Below are positions 1-8,509 of a DNA stretch of 64,000 nucleotides, piece by piece. The DNA is from Micromonospora_G sp040676775 (GTDB lineage Bacteria > Actinomycetota > Actinomycetes > Mycobacteriales > Micromonosporaceae). The DNA is taken from contig NZ_JBFAPP010000007.1 in NCBI RefSeq assembly GCF_040676775.1, positions 62,001 through 126,000 on the forward strand, read 5' to 3'. The notes below the pieces were generated by a model. It had not been told where the DNA came from. It made no database searches and was given only the letters and a program-made list of their open reading frames with translations. A program made the position numbers and the translations under genes. The first letter of the stretch is position 1. Each line of letters starts with the position of its first letter.

Positions 1-53
1 AAGTCCTCCGCTATCAGTTCGCCGTCCCGGTAGAGCCGGCTGCGCACACTCAT
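1..53 (-). CDS. Start of a CorA-like protein (partial)
   Basis: Only the first 17 codons are inside the window. They read MSVRSRLYRDGELIAED from an ATG at position 53. The ATG overlaps the stop of the upstream membrane-protein gene (ATGA), so it is the next gene of the same left-pointing operon. The opening resembles actinobacterial CorA-type magnesium/cobalt transporters, which often begin with a basic residue followed by RLYRDG. This is resemblance over a very short stretch, so the function is tentative. Confidence 0.5.
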   Translation of the reverse strand, partial: MSVRSRLYRDGELIAED

Positions 54-508
54 CGCCCACCCGCCCCGGGCGCGTTCGGTCCCCGACGTCGCGCCGCCAC
101 CAGGGTGGCGTACCCGGCGGTCGCGCCGAGCAGCAGCACCCAGAGCACCGCGAGGTACAGCAGGAGTCCGGGCAGGTAGTCCCGGTCGTCCAGGCCCGGA
201 TTCGGTGCCGCCGGCATCGGCCGGGTCAACAGCGGGATCCCGACCAGCAGCAACACCCCGGTCGTGACCAGGCCCGCGATCACCGTCGTACGCCAGGGTC
301 GGGGCAGCGTACGGGCGAGCAGCACACCGCCGAGCGTCGTCACCGGGGTCAGCACCCAGTCGTGCAGGACCGGACCGGCGACCAGCCAACCGCCGAGCGA
401 GAGCACGAAGCCCGGCTCCCAGCTCACCTGTGCCCAGAGCAGCCAGGCGCCGTACCCGAGCACGCCGGCGCCGACCGTACCGAACAGCACCCGGATCGGC
501 AGCATCAT
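50..508 (-). CDS. Small integral membrane protein of the molybdoenzyme operon
   Basis: This 152-residue protein has about four hydrophobic segments (roughly residues 3-21, 30-60, 75-95 and 113-137) and a basic tail ending ARRRGPNAPGAGGR. No family was recognised. The start was placed at the ATG at 508 because it overlaps the stop of the molybdoenzyme gene (ATGA), the usual translational coupling in this operon. A longer frame opens at 535 but runs into the upstream gene. The close coupling to a membrane-bound molybdoenzyme suggests a subunit or assembly role, which is inference. Confidence 0.7.
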   Translation of the reverse strand: MMLPIRVLFGTVGAGVLGYGAWLLWAQVSWEPGFVLSLGGWLVAGPVLHDWVLTPVTTLGGVLLARTLPRPWRTTVIAGLVTTGVLLLVGIPLLTRPMPAAPNPGLDDRDYLPGLLLYLAVLWVLLLGATAGYATLVAARRRGPNAPGAGGR

Positions 509-1617
509 GGCCGTACCCGCAGCGCGGTGACCCACTTGGTCTGCAACACACCCGGGCGGGTGGGCGCGATGATCCGGCAGGGGTAGCCGTGGTCCAGGGT
601 CAGTTCCTCACCGTTGATCCGCAGGGCCAGCAGGGTGAGCGGATCCCGGACGTGGTCCGGCAGCAGCACGCTGGTGCGGTACGGCCCGGAGCGTTCGAGC
701 GACTCGACCTCGACCCGCCCGGTCGGCGCACCGACCGCGCCGAGCAGGTCGACGATCGCCACCCCGGTCCAGGTCGCGCTGGCGCTCCAGCCTTCGACAC
801 ACGCGATCGGCAGCCGGGCGGTGCGTTGCGGCAGGGTGGCGAGTTCGACCCGGTCCAGCGCCCGTGACCCGCCCGGCCAGCGGATCGTCAACCGCCAGTC
901 GGTGCCGACCCGGCTCACCCGAGCGGCGTTCGCCGTCCGGTTGATCGGCACACCCTGCGGCCCCTTCGCCGCCCGCCAACTCAGCGGGGAGACCCGGTAG
1001 AGCCACGGCACCGTCGCGCCCGCGGTGGCCACCAGCGCCGCCACGGCGGCGAGCCCGGTGGTGGCCAGGAAACCGCGCCGGCTGAGCCCGGACCGGCCCG
1101 GTTCCGTCGGCCCGACCCGCCGGCTCAGCCCGTCGTGGATCAGCGGCAGCTTGGTCGCGACGTGGATGCCGAGGGCGCCGATCGCCACCCACGCGACCGC
1201 GTAGTGGGTGGGCACGAACTGGAACGGCCACGGGTACGACTGAGCGCTGTTGAACAGGCCGGTGGCGAGTTGGAAGAACGCGGCGGCGAGCAGTACGAAC
1301 AGTGCCCCACGTTCCAGCGCGTGTGGCACCGACCGGATCACCGGCCGGGCAAACAGCCGGGGGTAGACGCTCCACAGCTTGGCCAGCAGCAGGGGCACCG
1401 CCACGATCCCGGACAGGACGTGCACGCCCTGGGTGATCCGGTAGAAGTCCACCGGCCGGGTCGGCCACCACGAGCCGTGCTGGCCGATGTGGGAGAGCAG
1501 GCCGGTGGCGAAACAGAGCCCGAAGGTCACACCGAGGGCCAGCCCCAGCCGTGCGGCGACCCGTACGTCGTGTGCGGGGGCGGTGAAGTCCGACTCGCGC
1601 GGCACCCGGAGCTTCAC
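505..1617 (-). CDS. Polytopic membrane molybdopterin-dependent oxidoreductase (sulfite-oxidase fold)
   Basis: This 370-residue protein has two parts. The first 170 or so residues hold four or more membrane segments with histidines (SHIGQHG, HVLSG, HVATKLPLIHDG), like a cytochrome b561-type anchor. Next comes a twin-arginine segment, SRRGFLATTGLAAVAAL, near residue 178. The rest is a sulfite-oxidase-type molybdopterin domain whose CVEGWS motif near residue 273 supplies the likely cysteine ligand to molybdenum. This matches known actinobacterial polytopic molybdoproteins that use Sec for the first helices and Tat for the last one, placing the catalytic domain outside the membrane. The start is GTG at 1617; the frame is open further upstream, but that stretch lies inside the preceding gene. 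The substrate is unknown. Confidence 0.85.
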   Translation of the reverse strand: MKLRVPRESDFTAPAHDVRVAARLGLALGVTFGLCFATGLLSHIGQHGSWWPTRPVDFYRITQGVHVLSGIVAVPLLLAKLWSVYPRLFARPVIRSVPHALERGALFVLLAAAFFQLATGLFNSAQSYPWPFQFVPTHYAVAWVAIGALGIHVATKLPLIHDGLSRRVGPTEPGRSGLSRRGFLATTGLAAVAALVATAGATVPWLYRVSPLSWRAAKGPQGVPINRTANAARVSRVGTDWRLTIRWPGGSRALDRVELATLPQRTARLPIACVEGWSASATWTGVAIVDLLGAVGAPTGRVEVESLERSGPYRTSVLLPDHVRDPLTLLALRINGEELTLDHGYPCRIIAPTRPGVLQTKWVTALRVRP

Positions 1618-1655
1618 GGTCGACCCGGCTCGGGGCCCGCCGCAACCTCGGTCAT
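1614..1655 (-). other. 13-codon mini-ORF linking two operon genes
   Basis: An ATG at 1655 overlaps the stop of the DUF2064 glycosyltransferase gene (ATGA), and this 13-codon frame ends in a TGA that overlaps the GTG start of the molybdoenzyme gene (GTGA). It could carry ribosomes across the 34-base gap between the two genes. It may equally be chance, since such overlaps are easy to form in G+C-rich DNA. Confidence 0.25.
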
Positions 1656-2353
1656 CGCTGCTCCCGTACCGGCACCAGCCACGAGTCGCGCAGGTCGAAC
1701 ACGGCAGCGGCGAACCGCCCGCCGGGCACCGTGGCGGCGACCGTGACCGCGTCGGCCATGGTGTCGACGTCGGACATCGACGGCAGCGCCTCGACCAGCA
1801 GCCCCCGGTCGCCCAACGCCCTGCGCGTACGCGCGCCGGTGTCCGGGCGCGAGGTGGGCACCGTACGCAGTGCCTGCGCGTGGACCGGGTCGTGCAGTCC
1901 CAGCGCCCACCAGCCGCCGTCCAGGGCGGCACCGAGCAGCGCCTGCGCACCGCCGTCGAGCCGGCGTGCGGCGGCGTCCAGCAGCGTCCAGTGCAGGTGC
2001 GGGGTGTCCATCCCGATCTGCAGCACCGGCTGCCCCGGGAACCGGGCGGCGACGTCCAGGTGCGCGTTGCACAGCCGCTCGGCGAACGTCGCCCCGTGCT
2101 GGTCCAGCATCGTCCAGCCGGAGAGCGCCTGCCGGATCTGCCCACCCCGGGCGGCCAGGGTCAGGTCGCCGGCCAGGGCGATCACCGGAGTCACCGCCGG
2201 GGTGGCCGCCACCGCGTCGATCGTGTCGAGCAGGGCGCAGGCGGCGATCTCCGCCGCCTGTACCGGACTGGCCGGGGGAGTGAGCCGGGTCTTCACCGCC
2301 CCGGCGACCGGCGCCTTCGCCAGCACCAGCAACACCGGGTTCGCGCGCGTCAC
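1652..2353 (-). CDS. TIGR04282 / DUF2064 family glycosyltransferase-A protein
   Basis: The 233-residue protein opens with NPVLLVLAKAPVAGAVKTRL, the typical N-terminus of the DUF2064 (TIGR04282, rSAM/selenodomain-associated) family, which has a nucleotide-diphospho-sugar transferase fold. QPVLQIGMDTPHL holds the metal-binding aspartate region and ALDGGWWALGL the conserved glycine/tryptophan segment. Its start overlaps the stop of the GT2 gene (ATGA). In many actinobacteria this family sits with a GT2 enzyme and a molybdoenzyme, as here. The sugar and acceptor are not known. Confidence 0.85.
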   Translation of the reverse strand: MTRANPVLLVLAKAPVAGAVKTRLTPPASPVQAAEIAACALLDTIDAVAATPAVTPVIALAGDLTLAARGGQIRQALSGWTMLDQHGATFAERLCNAHLDVAARFPGQPVLQIGMDTPHLHWTLLDAAARRLDGGAQALLGAALDGGWWALGLHDPVHAQALRTVPTSRPDTGARTRRALGDRGLLVEALPSMSDVDTMADAVTVAATVPGGRFAAAVFDLRDSWLVPVREQR

Positions 2354-3012
2354 GCCAGCACCCGAGCCATGTCACGGGCTGCCCGCAGGCTGCCGCGTAC
2401 AGAGCCGGAGACCTTGGAGGAGGTGCCGGCGGCCCGCGGTCGGTAGGCCACCGGCCGCTCGACGATCCGCCACCCGGCCGCCGCCGCCCGGGTCAGCAAC
2501 TCCAACGGGTAGCCGAACGCCCGGTCGCGTACGTCGAGGCGGAGCAGGTCTTCGCGGCGTACCGCCCGGACCGGGGCGATGTCGTGTACGGGCGCCCCGC
2601 GTCGCCGGATCATCGCCGCCAGGGCGAGGTTGCCGGCCCGTGCGTGCCACGGCCAGGCACCCCGCCCGACCGGGATCCGCCGGCCGACGGCGAGATCCGC
2701 CGCGTCCCGCTGGACGAGCGCGACCAGGGTGGGCAGGTCGGCCGGGTCGAGTGAGCCGTCGGCGTCGATGACGCACACGATCTCGGCGGTGGCGGCCCGC
2801 AACCCCGTGTCGACGGCCGCGCCGTAGCCGCGCCGGCCCTCGGGTACCACCAGCGCGCCGTGTTCGGCGGCCACCTCCGGCGACCCGTCCCGGGAGCCGT
2901 TGTCCACCACGATCGCCCGGTAGCCGGCCGGCAACCGGCGCAGCAGACCGGGCAGGGCCGCCGCCTCGTCGAGGCACGGCAGCACCACATCCACCCGGGG
3001 TGATTCGGTCAC
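2350..3012 (-). CDS. Family 2 glycosyltransferase
   Basis: This 220-residue GT-A enzyme begins PRVDVVLPCLDEAAALPGLL. It carries the NDP-sugar binding segment AIVVDNGSRDGSPEVA and the metal-binding motif VCVIDADGSLDP; the C-terminal part, YRPRAAGTSSKVSGS, is like polyprenyl-phosphate sugar transferases (DPM/DPG type). There is no C-terminal membrane segment. The GTG at 3012 was chosen because AGGAG lies seven bases upstream; an ATG at 3054 in the same frame lacks one. It is the first gene of the left-pointing operon. Confidence 0.88.
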   Translation of the reverse strand: MTESPRVDVVLPCLDEAAALPGLLRRLPAGYRAIVVDNGSRDGSPEVAAEHGALVVPEGRRGYGAAVDTGLRAATAEIVCVIDADGSLDPADLPTLVALVQRDAADLAVGRRIPVGRGAWPWHARAGNLALAAMIRRRGAPVHDIAPVRAVRREDLLRLDVRDRAFGYPLELLTRAAAAGWRIVERPVAYRPRAAGTSSKVSGSVRGSLRAARDMARVLA

Positions 3013-3175
3013 GGACACTCCTCGCGCTGCGTAGGTCGAGCCGCAGTTAGCCATTGTGGGGAGGTTTAAACGCCGTCTCGGTGGGTTCACCGGACCGGGC
3101 CGGCGCGCCGTCGGTGCGTACGACCCGCTCTTGCGTTCCGGCCCGGCCGCCGGCCGTCGCCGGTAGCGTGACCGC

Positions 3176-4594
3176 GTGCAGCAGGCGCCGGCCCGGGACC
3201 GCGCCGGGCGCCGGCGCGGCGCCGACGCCGTATCGGCCGCGGTCGCGCTGGTCCTGGTCGGCCTGGCCGTCGCGGTCGGATGGTGGCTCGACCGGTCCGG
3301 GTCGCCGGTGCACGCGGGCGCCGCGCCGCTGTTCGCCACCTGGGGCCCGCACGTGGGCCCCGGTACGCTGCCCGCCCTGCTGGTCGCGGCGGCCACCATC
3401 GGGTACGGGCACCGGCTCGCCGCCCGGCTGCGCTGGCCGGCACTGCTCGCCACCGGGTACGCGACCGCGGTCGCCTGGATCGTCTCGCTGGCGCTGGTCG
3501 ACGGCTGGCGTACCGGCCTGGCCACCCGCCTCACCCTCGACGCCGAGTACCTGACCGAGGTGCCCGGCGTGACCGACGTCCCGGCGATGGTGCGCGGCTT
3601 CGCCGGCCGGATCCTCGACCTCCAGCCGGACTCCTGGACCACCCACGTGTCCGGGCACCCACCCGGCGCCCTGCTGGTCTTCGTCTGGCTCGACCGGGTC
3701 GGCCTGTCCGGCGGCGGCTGGGCCGCACTGGTCTGCGTGGCCGCCGGGGCGGCTACCGCGGTCGCGGTGCCGGTCACCCTTCGCGCCCTCGGTGACGAGC
3801 GGGCGGCTCGGCGGGTGCTGCCGTTCGTGGTGCTGTTCCCGGGCGCGGTGTGGTGGGGCGCCTCGGCCGACGCGATCTTCGCCGGGGTGACCGCGACCGG
3901 GTTGGCGCTGCTGGCCACCGCCGCCCGGCCACCCGCCCGGTCCGATCGGCGGCGCGGTGGCTCCGGGGCGGCGACGCTGGTCGCGTTCGCCGGCGGTGTG
4001 CTGCTCGGCTTCGGCGTCTACCTCTCGTACGGGCTGGTGTTGATCGCCCCGCTGGTGCTGGCGGTGGTGCTGGTCAGCCGTCGTGGTCGGCCCCTGCTGC
4101 CGGCGGCGACCGGGGTGGTTGCCGTGGTCGCCGGCTTCGGCTTCGCCGGCTTCCAGTGGTACGACGGCTACCAACTGGTGGTCGAGCGCTATTACCAGGG
4201 CATCGCCCGGGAACGCCCGTACGCGTACTGGGTCTGGGCCAACCTCGCCAGCCTGGTGCTTGCCGCCGGGCCGGCCTGCGCGCCCGCGCTGCGTCGCGCG
4301 GTGCTCGCGCAGCCGCACCCCGGCGGAACCGGCATCGCCCTCGGCCCGCTCGGCGGGGCAATCCGCCGGGTGTCGACCGGGCCGGTGGCGCTGTCCCTGG
4401 CCGCCGCGCTCGCGATCGTCGTGGCTGACCTGTCGGGGATGAGCAAGGCCGAGGTGGAGCGGATCTGGCTGCCGTTCGCGGTCTGGCTGACCGCCGCCAC
4501 CGCGCTGCTGCCGCAGCCGCACCTGCGCCGGTGGCTCGCCGTCCAGGCGGTCACCGCGCTCGCGGTCAACCACCTCGTCTGGACCGTCTGGTAG
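3176..4594 (+). CDS. GT-C-like polytopic membrane protein
   Basis: The 472-residue protein has about 11 hydrophobic segments and a large extracytoplasmic loop with TTHVSGHPPGALLVFVWLDR (around residues 155-180). That kind of loop is seen in actinobacterial GT-C mannosyl- or arabinosyltransferase relatives that use polyprenyl-phosphate sugars. No GT-C catalytic DD/DE pair could be assigned with certainty. It is transcribed divergently from the GT2 operon, and a 163-base gap holds both control regions. A role in cell-envelope sugar transfer is inference from fold and neighbours. Confidence 0.7.
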   Translation: MQQAPARDRAGRRRGADAVSAAVALVLVGLAVAVGWWLDRSGSPVHAGAAPLFATWGPHVGPGTLPALLVAAATIGYGHRLAARLRWPALLATGYATAVAWIVSLALVDGWRTGLATRLTLDAEYLTEVPGVTDVPAMVRGFAGRILDLQPDSWTTHVSGHPPGALLVFVWLDRVGLSGGGWAALVCVAAGAATAVAVPVTLRALGDERAARRVLPFVVLFPGAVWWGASADAIFAGVTATGLALLATAARPPARSDRRRGGSGAATLVAFAGGVLLGFGVYLSYGLVLIAPLVLAVVLVSRRGRPLLPAATGVVAVVAGFGFAGFQWYDGYQLVVERYYQGIARERPYAYWVWANLASLVLAAGPACAPALRRAVLAQPHPGGTGIALGPLGGAIRRVSTGPVALSLAAALAIVVADLSGMSKAEVERIWLPFAVWLTAATALLPQPHLRRWLAVQAVTALAVNHLVWTVW

Positions 4595-4812
4595 CCGGTC
4601 AAGCCGGCGCGGCCGCCGCTCGAAGTGCTCGACACGCGGGGGCCACCCGCCCACCCGGCCGCCGACACGCGGATCGTGTTGCGCCCGCCACCATGAGCCC
4701 TCACCTACCCCGGTTTCGCCCTGCCCACGAGTACGGTGTGCGGGGCGACTCCGGCAGGTCATCCGCGGCAAGTGTTGGTGACCGGTAACCCGGCCGGCGG
4801 TGGGAGTGACGG

Positions 4813-5439
4813 ATGTTGGAGACGGGTCTGCAGTGGCCGGCGACCCCGGCGGCGGCGTTGGAGTTGCTGCTGGAGGGCAACAAGCGTTTCATCAGCGGGA
4901 ACCGGCTGCATCCCCACCAGGATGCCGACCGCAGGACGGCCCTGGCCCCGGCGCAGCGGCCGTTCGCGGTGCTGTTCGGCTGCTCCGATTCCCGGCTGGC
5001 AGCCGAGATCATCTTCGACCGCGGCCTGGGTGACCTGTTCGTGGTCCGTACCGCGGGGCACGTGGTCGGGGCGGAGGTGCTGGGCAGCATCGAGTACGCG
5101 GTCGCCGCGTTGGACACGCCGCTGATCGCGGTGCTCGGACACGACTCCTGCGGTGCCATCGCCGCCACCCTGGCCGCGATCGAGCGGGGCATCACCCCGG
5201 CCGGGTTCATGCGGGACGTGGTCGAGCGGGTAATGCTGAGCGTGCTCCCCGTACGCGAACAGGCCATCACCAATCCGGACATCGCGGTCGAGGAACACGT
5301 CAAGTACACCGTGGACATGCTGGCCCACCGCTCCTCGGTGATCGCCGATCGGCTGGCCGACGGCAGGGTCGGGGTAGTCGGGATGTCGTACCGGCTGGCT
5401 GAGGGCAGCGTGCGCCGAGTGGGCGGCTTCGGGGTGTAG
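4813..5439 (+). CDS. Beta-class carbonic anhydrase
   Basis: This 208-residue enzyme interconverts CO2 and bicarbonate. The zinc ligands are visible: Cys57 and the Asp59/Arg61 dyad in FGCSDSR, and His110 and Cys113 in LGHDSCGA. Length and motif spacing are normal for the plant-type beta class. It has no signal peptide, so it should be cytosolic. The 218 bases upstream hold no other gene. A short conserved-looking ORF follows eight bases downstream and may be cotranscribed. Confidence 0.95.
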   Translation: MLETGLQWPATPAAALELLLEGNKRFISGNRLHPHQDADRRTALAPAQRPFAVLFGCSDSRLAAEIIFDRGLGDLFVVRTAGHVVGAEVLGSIEYAVAALDTPLIAVLGHDSCGAIAATLAAIERGITPAGFMRDVVERVMLSVLPVREQAITNPDIAVEEHVKYTVDMLAHRSSVIADRLADGRVGVVGMSYRLAEGSVRRVGGFGV

Positions 5440-5446
5440 CGGCCTC

Positions 5447-5644
5447 ATGGACCCGGTGACGACCTGGCGGGACCGTAATCACCGTTGGCGGATCGAGGCG
5501 ATCCGCGCACCGGACCTCAGGTTCGCCATCTACGCCACCAACGGCACCACCGAGTCGGCGCCGCTCTGGCTGTTCGGCCTGGCCGGACTCGCCCGCTGGC
5601 TGATGGTCCAGGGCCTCGAACTCGACGACCTGGAAGAACTGTGA
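5447..5644 (+). CDS. Small hypothetical protein downstream of carbonic anhydrase
   Basis: This 65-residue protein (MDPVTTWRDRNHRWRIEAIR to LELDDLEEL) is predicted soluble, with a basic N-terminal half and an acidic C-terminus. It starts eight bases after the carbonic anhydrase stop, and its codon use matches its neighbours. The family was not recognised. It ends within the left arm of a strong hairpin shared with the convergent gene. Confidence 0.6.
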   Translation: MDPVTTWRDRNHRWRIEAIRAPDLRFAIYATNGTTESAPLWLFGLAGLARWLMVQGLELDDLEEL

Positions 5645-5684
5645 CCGCGGCGGTGCCACCGACTCCCGCACCGGCCGCTGTCAC
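5641..5684. terminator. Hairpin between convergent genes
   Basis: The left arm at 5641-5655 and right arm at 5669-5684 pair with only small mismatches over about 15 bases, around a 13-base loop. The hairpin covers the stop codons of both convergent genes and can act on either transcript. There is no T-tract, as is common for actinobacterial terminators. Confidence 0.6.
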
Positions 5685-6832
5685 ACCCCGGCGCAGGCGC
5701 GGTCTCCCACCCGGCAGCTCTCCGGCTGCCGTTCGCTGAGCGCCGCGTTGACCCGGAAGGTGAACCGGGCCGAGCCGCCCGCGGGTACGGCCGAGCCGGT
5801 GAACGTGACCGTGCGCCCCTTCTGGTCGGCGTTCGCACCGGACGCGTCGATCACCGTGGCGCCGCCGTGCAGGACCACCGTGACCGACCACTGGGCCGCC
5901 TCGGCGGTGCCGGAGTTGCTCAGCACGATCTCGCCGGTGTAGCCGAGCAGTTCGGTAGAGGCGCGGTTGTACCGCGCGTCGAGGTTGGGCTGGCCGGGTG
6001 GCGGGGCGTCGCCGGCGGCCGGCGCACCCGGGGTGGGCGGTACCGGGGTGGTCACGGCGGTCGGTGTCGCGGAGGGGCTTGCCGATGCCGATCCCGTCGC
6101 GGTCGCCCGCGGTGCGCCGGACATCGCCGCGACGGCGCCCGGCGCGGTCGGAGGTGCCGCGCCGCCGGCCGCGGGGGAGCCGGACTCGGTGCCGGTCGGC
6201 TGCGGAGCGGCGGTGGTCGTCGAGCCGTGCGGCCGGAGCACCGCGAACACCACCATCGCGCCGCCGAGCACGATCGCGGCGGCGATCAGACCTGCTGTCA
6301 GCCGCCGTCGGCGTCGCTCCGGTTCGGCGGCGACGGGCGTACCGGCCCACGGGTCCGTGTCACCCGCGGTGCCGTCCGACTCCTCGTCCATCTCCGTCTC
6401 GGAGGTGAAGTCGACCTCCCGGAACGCCAGCCAGTCGAGTACGGCCGGCAGCGGGCCGGTGAGCAGTTGCTGGAAGCCCTGCTGGCGCTGCTCGTCCTGC
6501 TCGGTGGTCCAGTGCCCGTCGGTGCCGGACTGCCGTACGGTCAGCCGGCAGCCCTGCTCGGTCTCGGCCAGCTCGAACGTGACCAGTACCCGTACGCCGT
6601 TCTCCCGCCAGCGCAGGACCAGCCGGCGAGGCTCGTCGACCTCGACCACCGCGCCGCTGACCTCACCGTCGAGTCCGGGGAGGCCGATTGGTCGCAGTTC
6701 GAACGGGGCACCGTCCTCGGGCAGCAGGTCGGTGGCGCCGAGCCACTTCTCGAGTAGCTGTTGATCGGTGAGCGCACGCCAGACCCGGTCCACGGGGTGG
6801 CGCAGTTCGGCCTCTGTCCGGATATCGGTCAC
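5681..6832 (-). CDS. SRPBCC (AHSA1-like) - TM - CBM2-like fusion protein
   Basis: This 383-residue protein has three parts. Residues 1-140 form an SRPBCC/AHSA1-like domain (EAELRHPVDRVWRALTD, then QQLLEKWLG). After an acidic linker, a basic patch RRRRLTAG precedes one membrane helix, LIAAAIVLGGAMVVFAVL. A long Thr/Ala/Pro-rich spacer then leads to a roughly 100-residue CBM2-like beta domain (YTGEIVLSNSGTAEAAQW), ending with a Cys pair in ESCRVGDRAC. The lipid- or ligand-binding domain should be cytosolic and the carbohydrate-binding-like domain outside. GTG at 6832 was chosen; a TTG 11 codons earlier is possible. The ligands are unknown. Confidence 0.8.
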   Translation of the reverse strand: MTDIRTEAELRHPVDRVWRALTDQQLLEKWLGATDLLPEDGAPFELRPIGLPGLDGEVSGAVVEVDEPRRLVLRWRENGVRVLVTFELAETEQGCRLTVRQSGTDGHWTTEQDEQRQQGFQQLLTGPLPAVLDWLAFREVDFTSETEMDEESDGTAGDTDPWAGTPVAAEPERRRRRLTAGLIAAAIVLGGAMVVFAVLRPHGSTTTAAPQPTGTESGSPAAGGAAPPTAPGAVAAMSGAPRATATGSASASPSATPTAVTTPVPPTPGAPAAGDAPPPGQPNLDARYNRASTELLGYTGEIVLSNSGTAEAAQWSVTVVLHGGATVIDASGANADQKGRTVTFTGSAVPAGGSARFTFRVNAALSERQPESCRVGDRACAGV

Positions 6833-6930
6833 CGCGTGACTGTACCGACCCACTTGTCCGGGCAAAGCGCCCCGCCGGCCCTAGCGCTGCGGTTAGGTGG
6901 CCTCAGGGGGCGGATGGGGGGCACGGGGTC

Positions 6931-8232
6931 GTGGGCGGACACGCCACGGAGCTGGCACTGGTGCTGCTGCTGGTCCTGATCAACGCGGCCTTCGCCGGCA
7001 GTGAGATGGCGCTGGTGTCCCTGCGTGAGGGCCAGTTGCGTACGCTGTCGCGCGGTTCGCGCGGCGGGCGGATCCTGGCCCGGCTGGCCCGCGACCCGAA
7101 CCGGTTCCTGGCCACCACCCAGATCGGCATCACGCTGGCCGGATTCCTCGCCTCCGCCGCGGCGGCGGTCTCGCTCGCCCAGCCGCTGATCGGGCCACTG
7201 GGCTTTCTCGGCGGCGCTGCCCGACCGGTCGCGGTGGTGCTGGTGACCGCCATCCTGACCTTCGTGACACTGGTGCTCGGTGAGCTGGCCCCCAAGCGGA
7301 TCGCGATGCAGCGGGCCGAGCGGTGGGGCCTGCTGGTCGCCCGGCCACTGGACCTGTTCGCGACCCTGGTACGGCCGGTGGTCTGGCTGCTCAGTGTCAC
7401 CACGAACCTGGTCGTCCGGGTCTTCGGCGCGGACCCGCACGCCACCCGGGAGGACATCAACCCCGAGGAACTGCGCGAACTGGTGGTCAGTCAGCGGGGG
7501 GTCTCGCCGCAGCAGCGGGAGATCCTGACCGGTGCGTTCGAGATCGCCGACCGGACCCTGCGGGAGATCCTGGTGCCGCGGGGCGAGGTCACCAGCCTGC
7601 CCGGGTCGATGGCGATCGAACAGGCCCTGCACCGGATGGCGGAGACCGGCCGGTCCCGGGCGCCGGTGACCGGGCCGTCGGGGCTGGACGAGGTGATCGG
7701 CGTGGTGCACATCCGCGACCTGGTCGGGGCCGCCTGCCGGGTGGACGAGCGGGCCCGGCCGGCGGTGTTCCTACCCGAGACGCTGCGGGTGGCCGACGCG
7801 ATGCGGCAACTGCGTCAGCAACGCCATCAGCTCGCCCTGGTGGTGGACGAACGGGGTGCGATCGACGGGTTGGTCACGATGGAGGACCTGCTCGCCGAGG
7901 TGGTCGGTGAGTTGTACGACGAAACCGACCGGGACGTCGAGGCGGTGGTGCGGGAGGCGGACGGGGCGCTGCTGGTGCCGGGAACCTTCCCCCTGCACGA
8001 TCTGCCCGATCTCGGCATCACCCTGCGGGTTCCGCTCACCGGGGAGTACACCACGCTGGCCGGTCTGATGCTGGCCCGGCTCGGGCACCTGCCCACGGCT
8101 CCCGGCGAGACGTTGCGGCTACCGGGACTGACCGCACAGGTGGTCGAGGTCGGCGGGCACGCCATCCGTACCGTACGGCTGCGCACCGGCGACGACCGTG
8201 GTCGCGACAACGGCTCGGACGACCCGCGCTGA
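6931..8232 (+). CDS. CNNM/CorC (HlyC) family membrane protein with CBS domains
   Basis: The 433-residue protein has an N-terminal DUF21/CNNM domain of about four membrane segments (ELALVLLLVLINAAFAGSEMAL), with the family GSEMALVSL and TLVLGELAPKR motifs. A CBS pair follows (around residues 205-330, with DRTLREILVPR and LVVDERGAIDGLVTMEDLL). The C-terminus is a CorC_HlyC domain (around 345-425). Related proteins transport or sense divalent cations such as Mg2+ or Co2+; the old haemolysin label is unlikely to reflect function. The start is GTG at 6931, since a nearby ATG at 6914 is out of frame. A hairpin follows. Confidence 0.9.
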   Translation: MGGHATELALVLLLVLINAAFAGSEMALVSLREGQLRTLSRGSRGGRILARLARDPNRFLATTQIGITLAGFLASAAAAVSLAQPLIGPLGFLGGAARPVAVVLVTAILTFVTLVLGELAPKRIAMQRAERWGLLVARPLDLFATLVRPVVWLLSVTTNLVVRVFGADPHATREDINPEELRELVVSQRGVSPQQREILTGAFEIADRTLREILVPRGEVTSLPGSMAIEQALHRMAETGRSRAPVTGPSGLDEVIGVVHIRDLVGAACRVDERARPAVFLPETLRVADAMRQLRQQRHQLALVVDERGAIDGLVTMEDLLAEVVGELYDETDRDVEAVVREADGALLVPGTFPLHDLPDLGITLRVPLTGEYTTLAGLMLARLGHLPTAPGETLRLPGLTAQVVEVGGHAIRTVRLRTGDDRGRDNGSDDPR

Positions 8233-8246
8233 CACGGGTACGGGCA

Positions 8247-8270
8247 CGGCGGGTCGGTCCCGACCCGCCG
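8247..8270 (+). terminator. Hairpin terminator after the CNNM gene
   Basis: The arms CGGCGGGTCG (8247-8256) and CGACCCGCCG (8261-8270) form a perfect 10-base stem with a GTCC loop, 15 bases after the stop. The flanks pair further. It has no T-tract. Confidence 0.7.
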
Positions 8271-8335
8271 ACCCGTACGGGGATGGTCCGTGCGACCGGC
8301 GGACGGCGGACAATCCCGTCGTTACGGTGAGTTCC

Positions 8336-8506
8336 GTGAAAAATAAGGGATTGCGGACTTTCCTGTCGGTCCTGGCGGGACTGGCGGTGATCTTCTTCGG
8401 CACCAGCGAGGGTCAGGGCGTGTCCACCGCCATCCTGGTGCTGGCGGCGGTCGCGGGCCTGATCGTCTGGCACCTCACCAAGCCGGGAAACACCTCGACG
8501 AGCTGA
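8336..8506 (+). CDS. Two-helix small membrane protein
   Basis: This 56-residue protein (VKNKGLRTFLSVLAGLAVIF, then FGTSEGQGVST, then AILVLAAVAGLIVWHL) has two hydrophobic helices and short polar ends. The start is GTG at 8336, or GTG at 8327 three codons earlier. The AT-rich opening AAAAATAAG is unusual for this genome. It is convergent with the HhH gene, with only three bases between stops. No function is known. Confidence 0.6.
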   Translation: MKNKGLRTFLSVLAGLAVIFFGTSEGQGVSTAILVLAAVAGLIVWHLTKPGNTSTS

Positions 8507-8509
8507 TCC

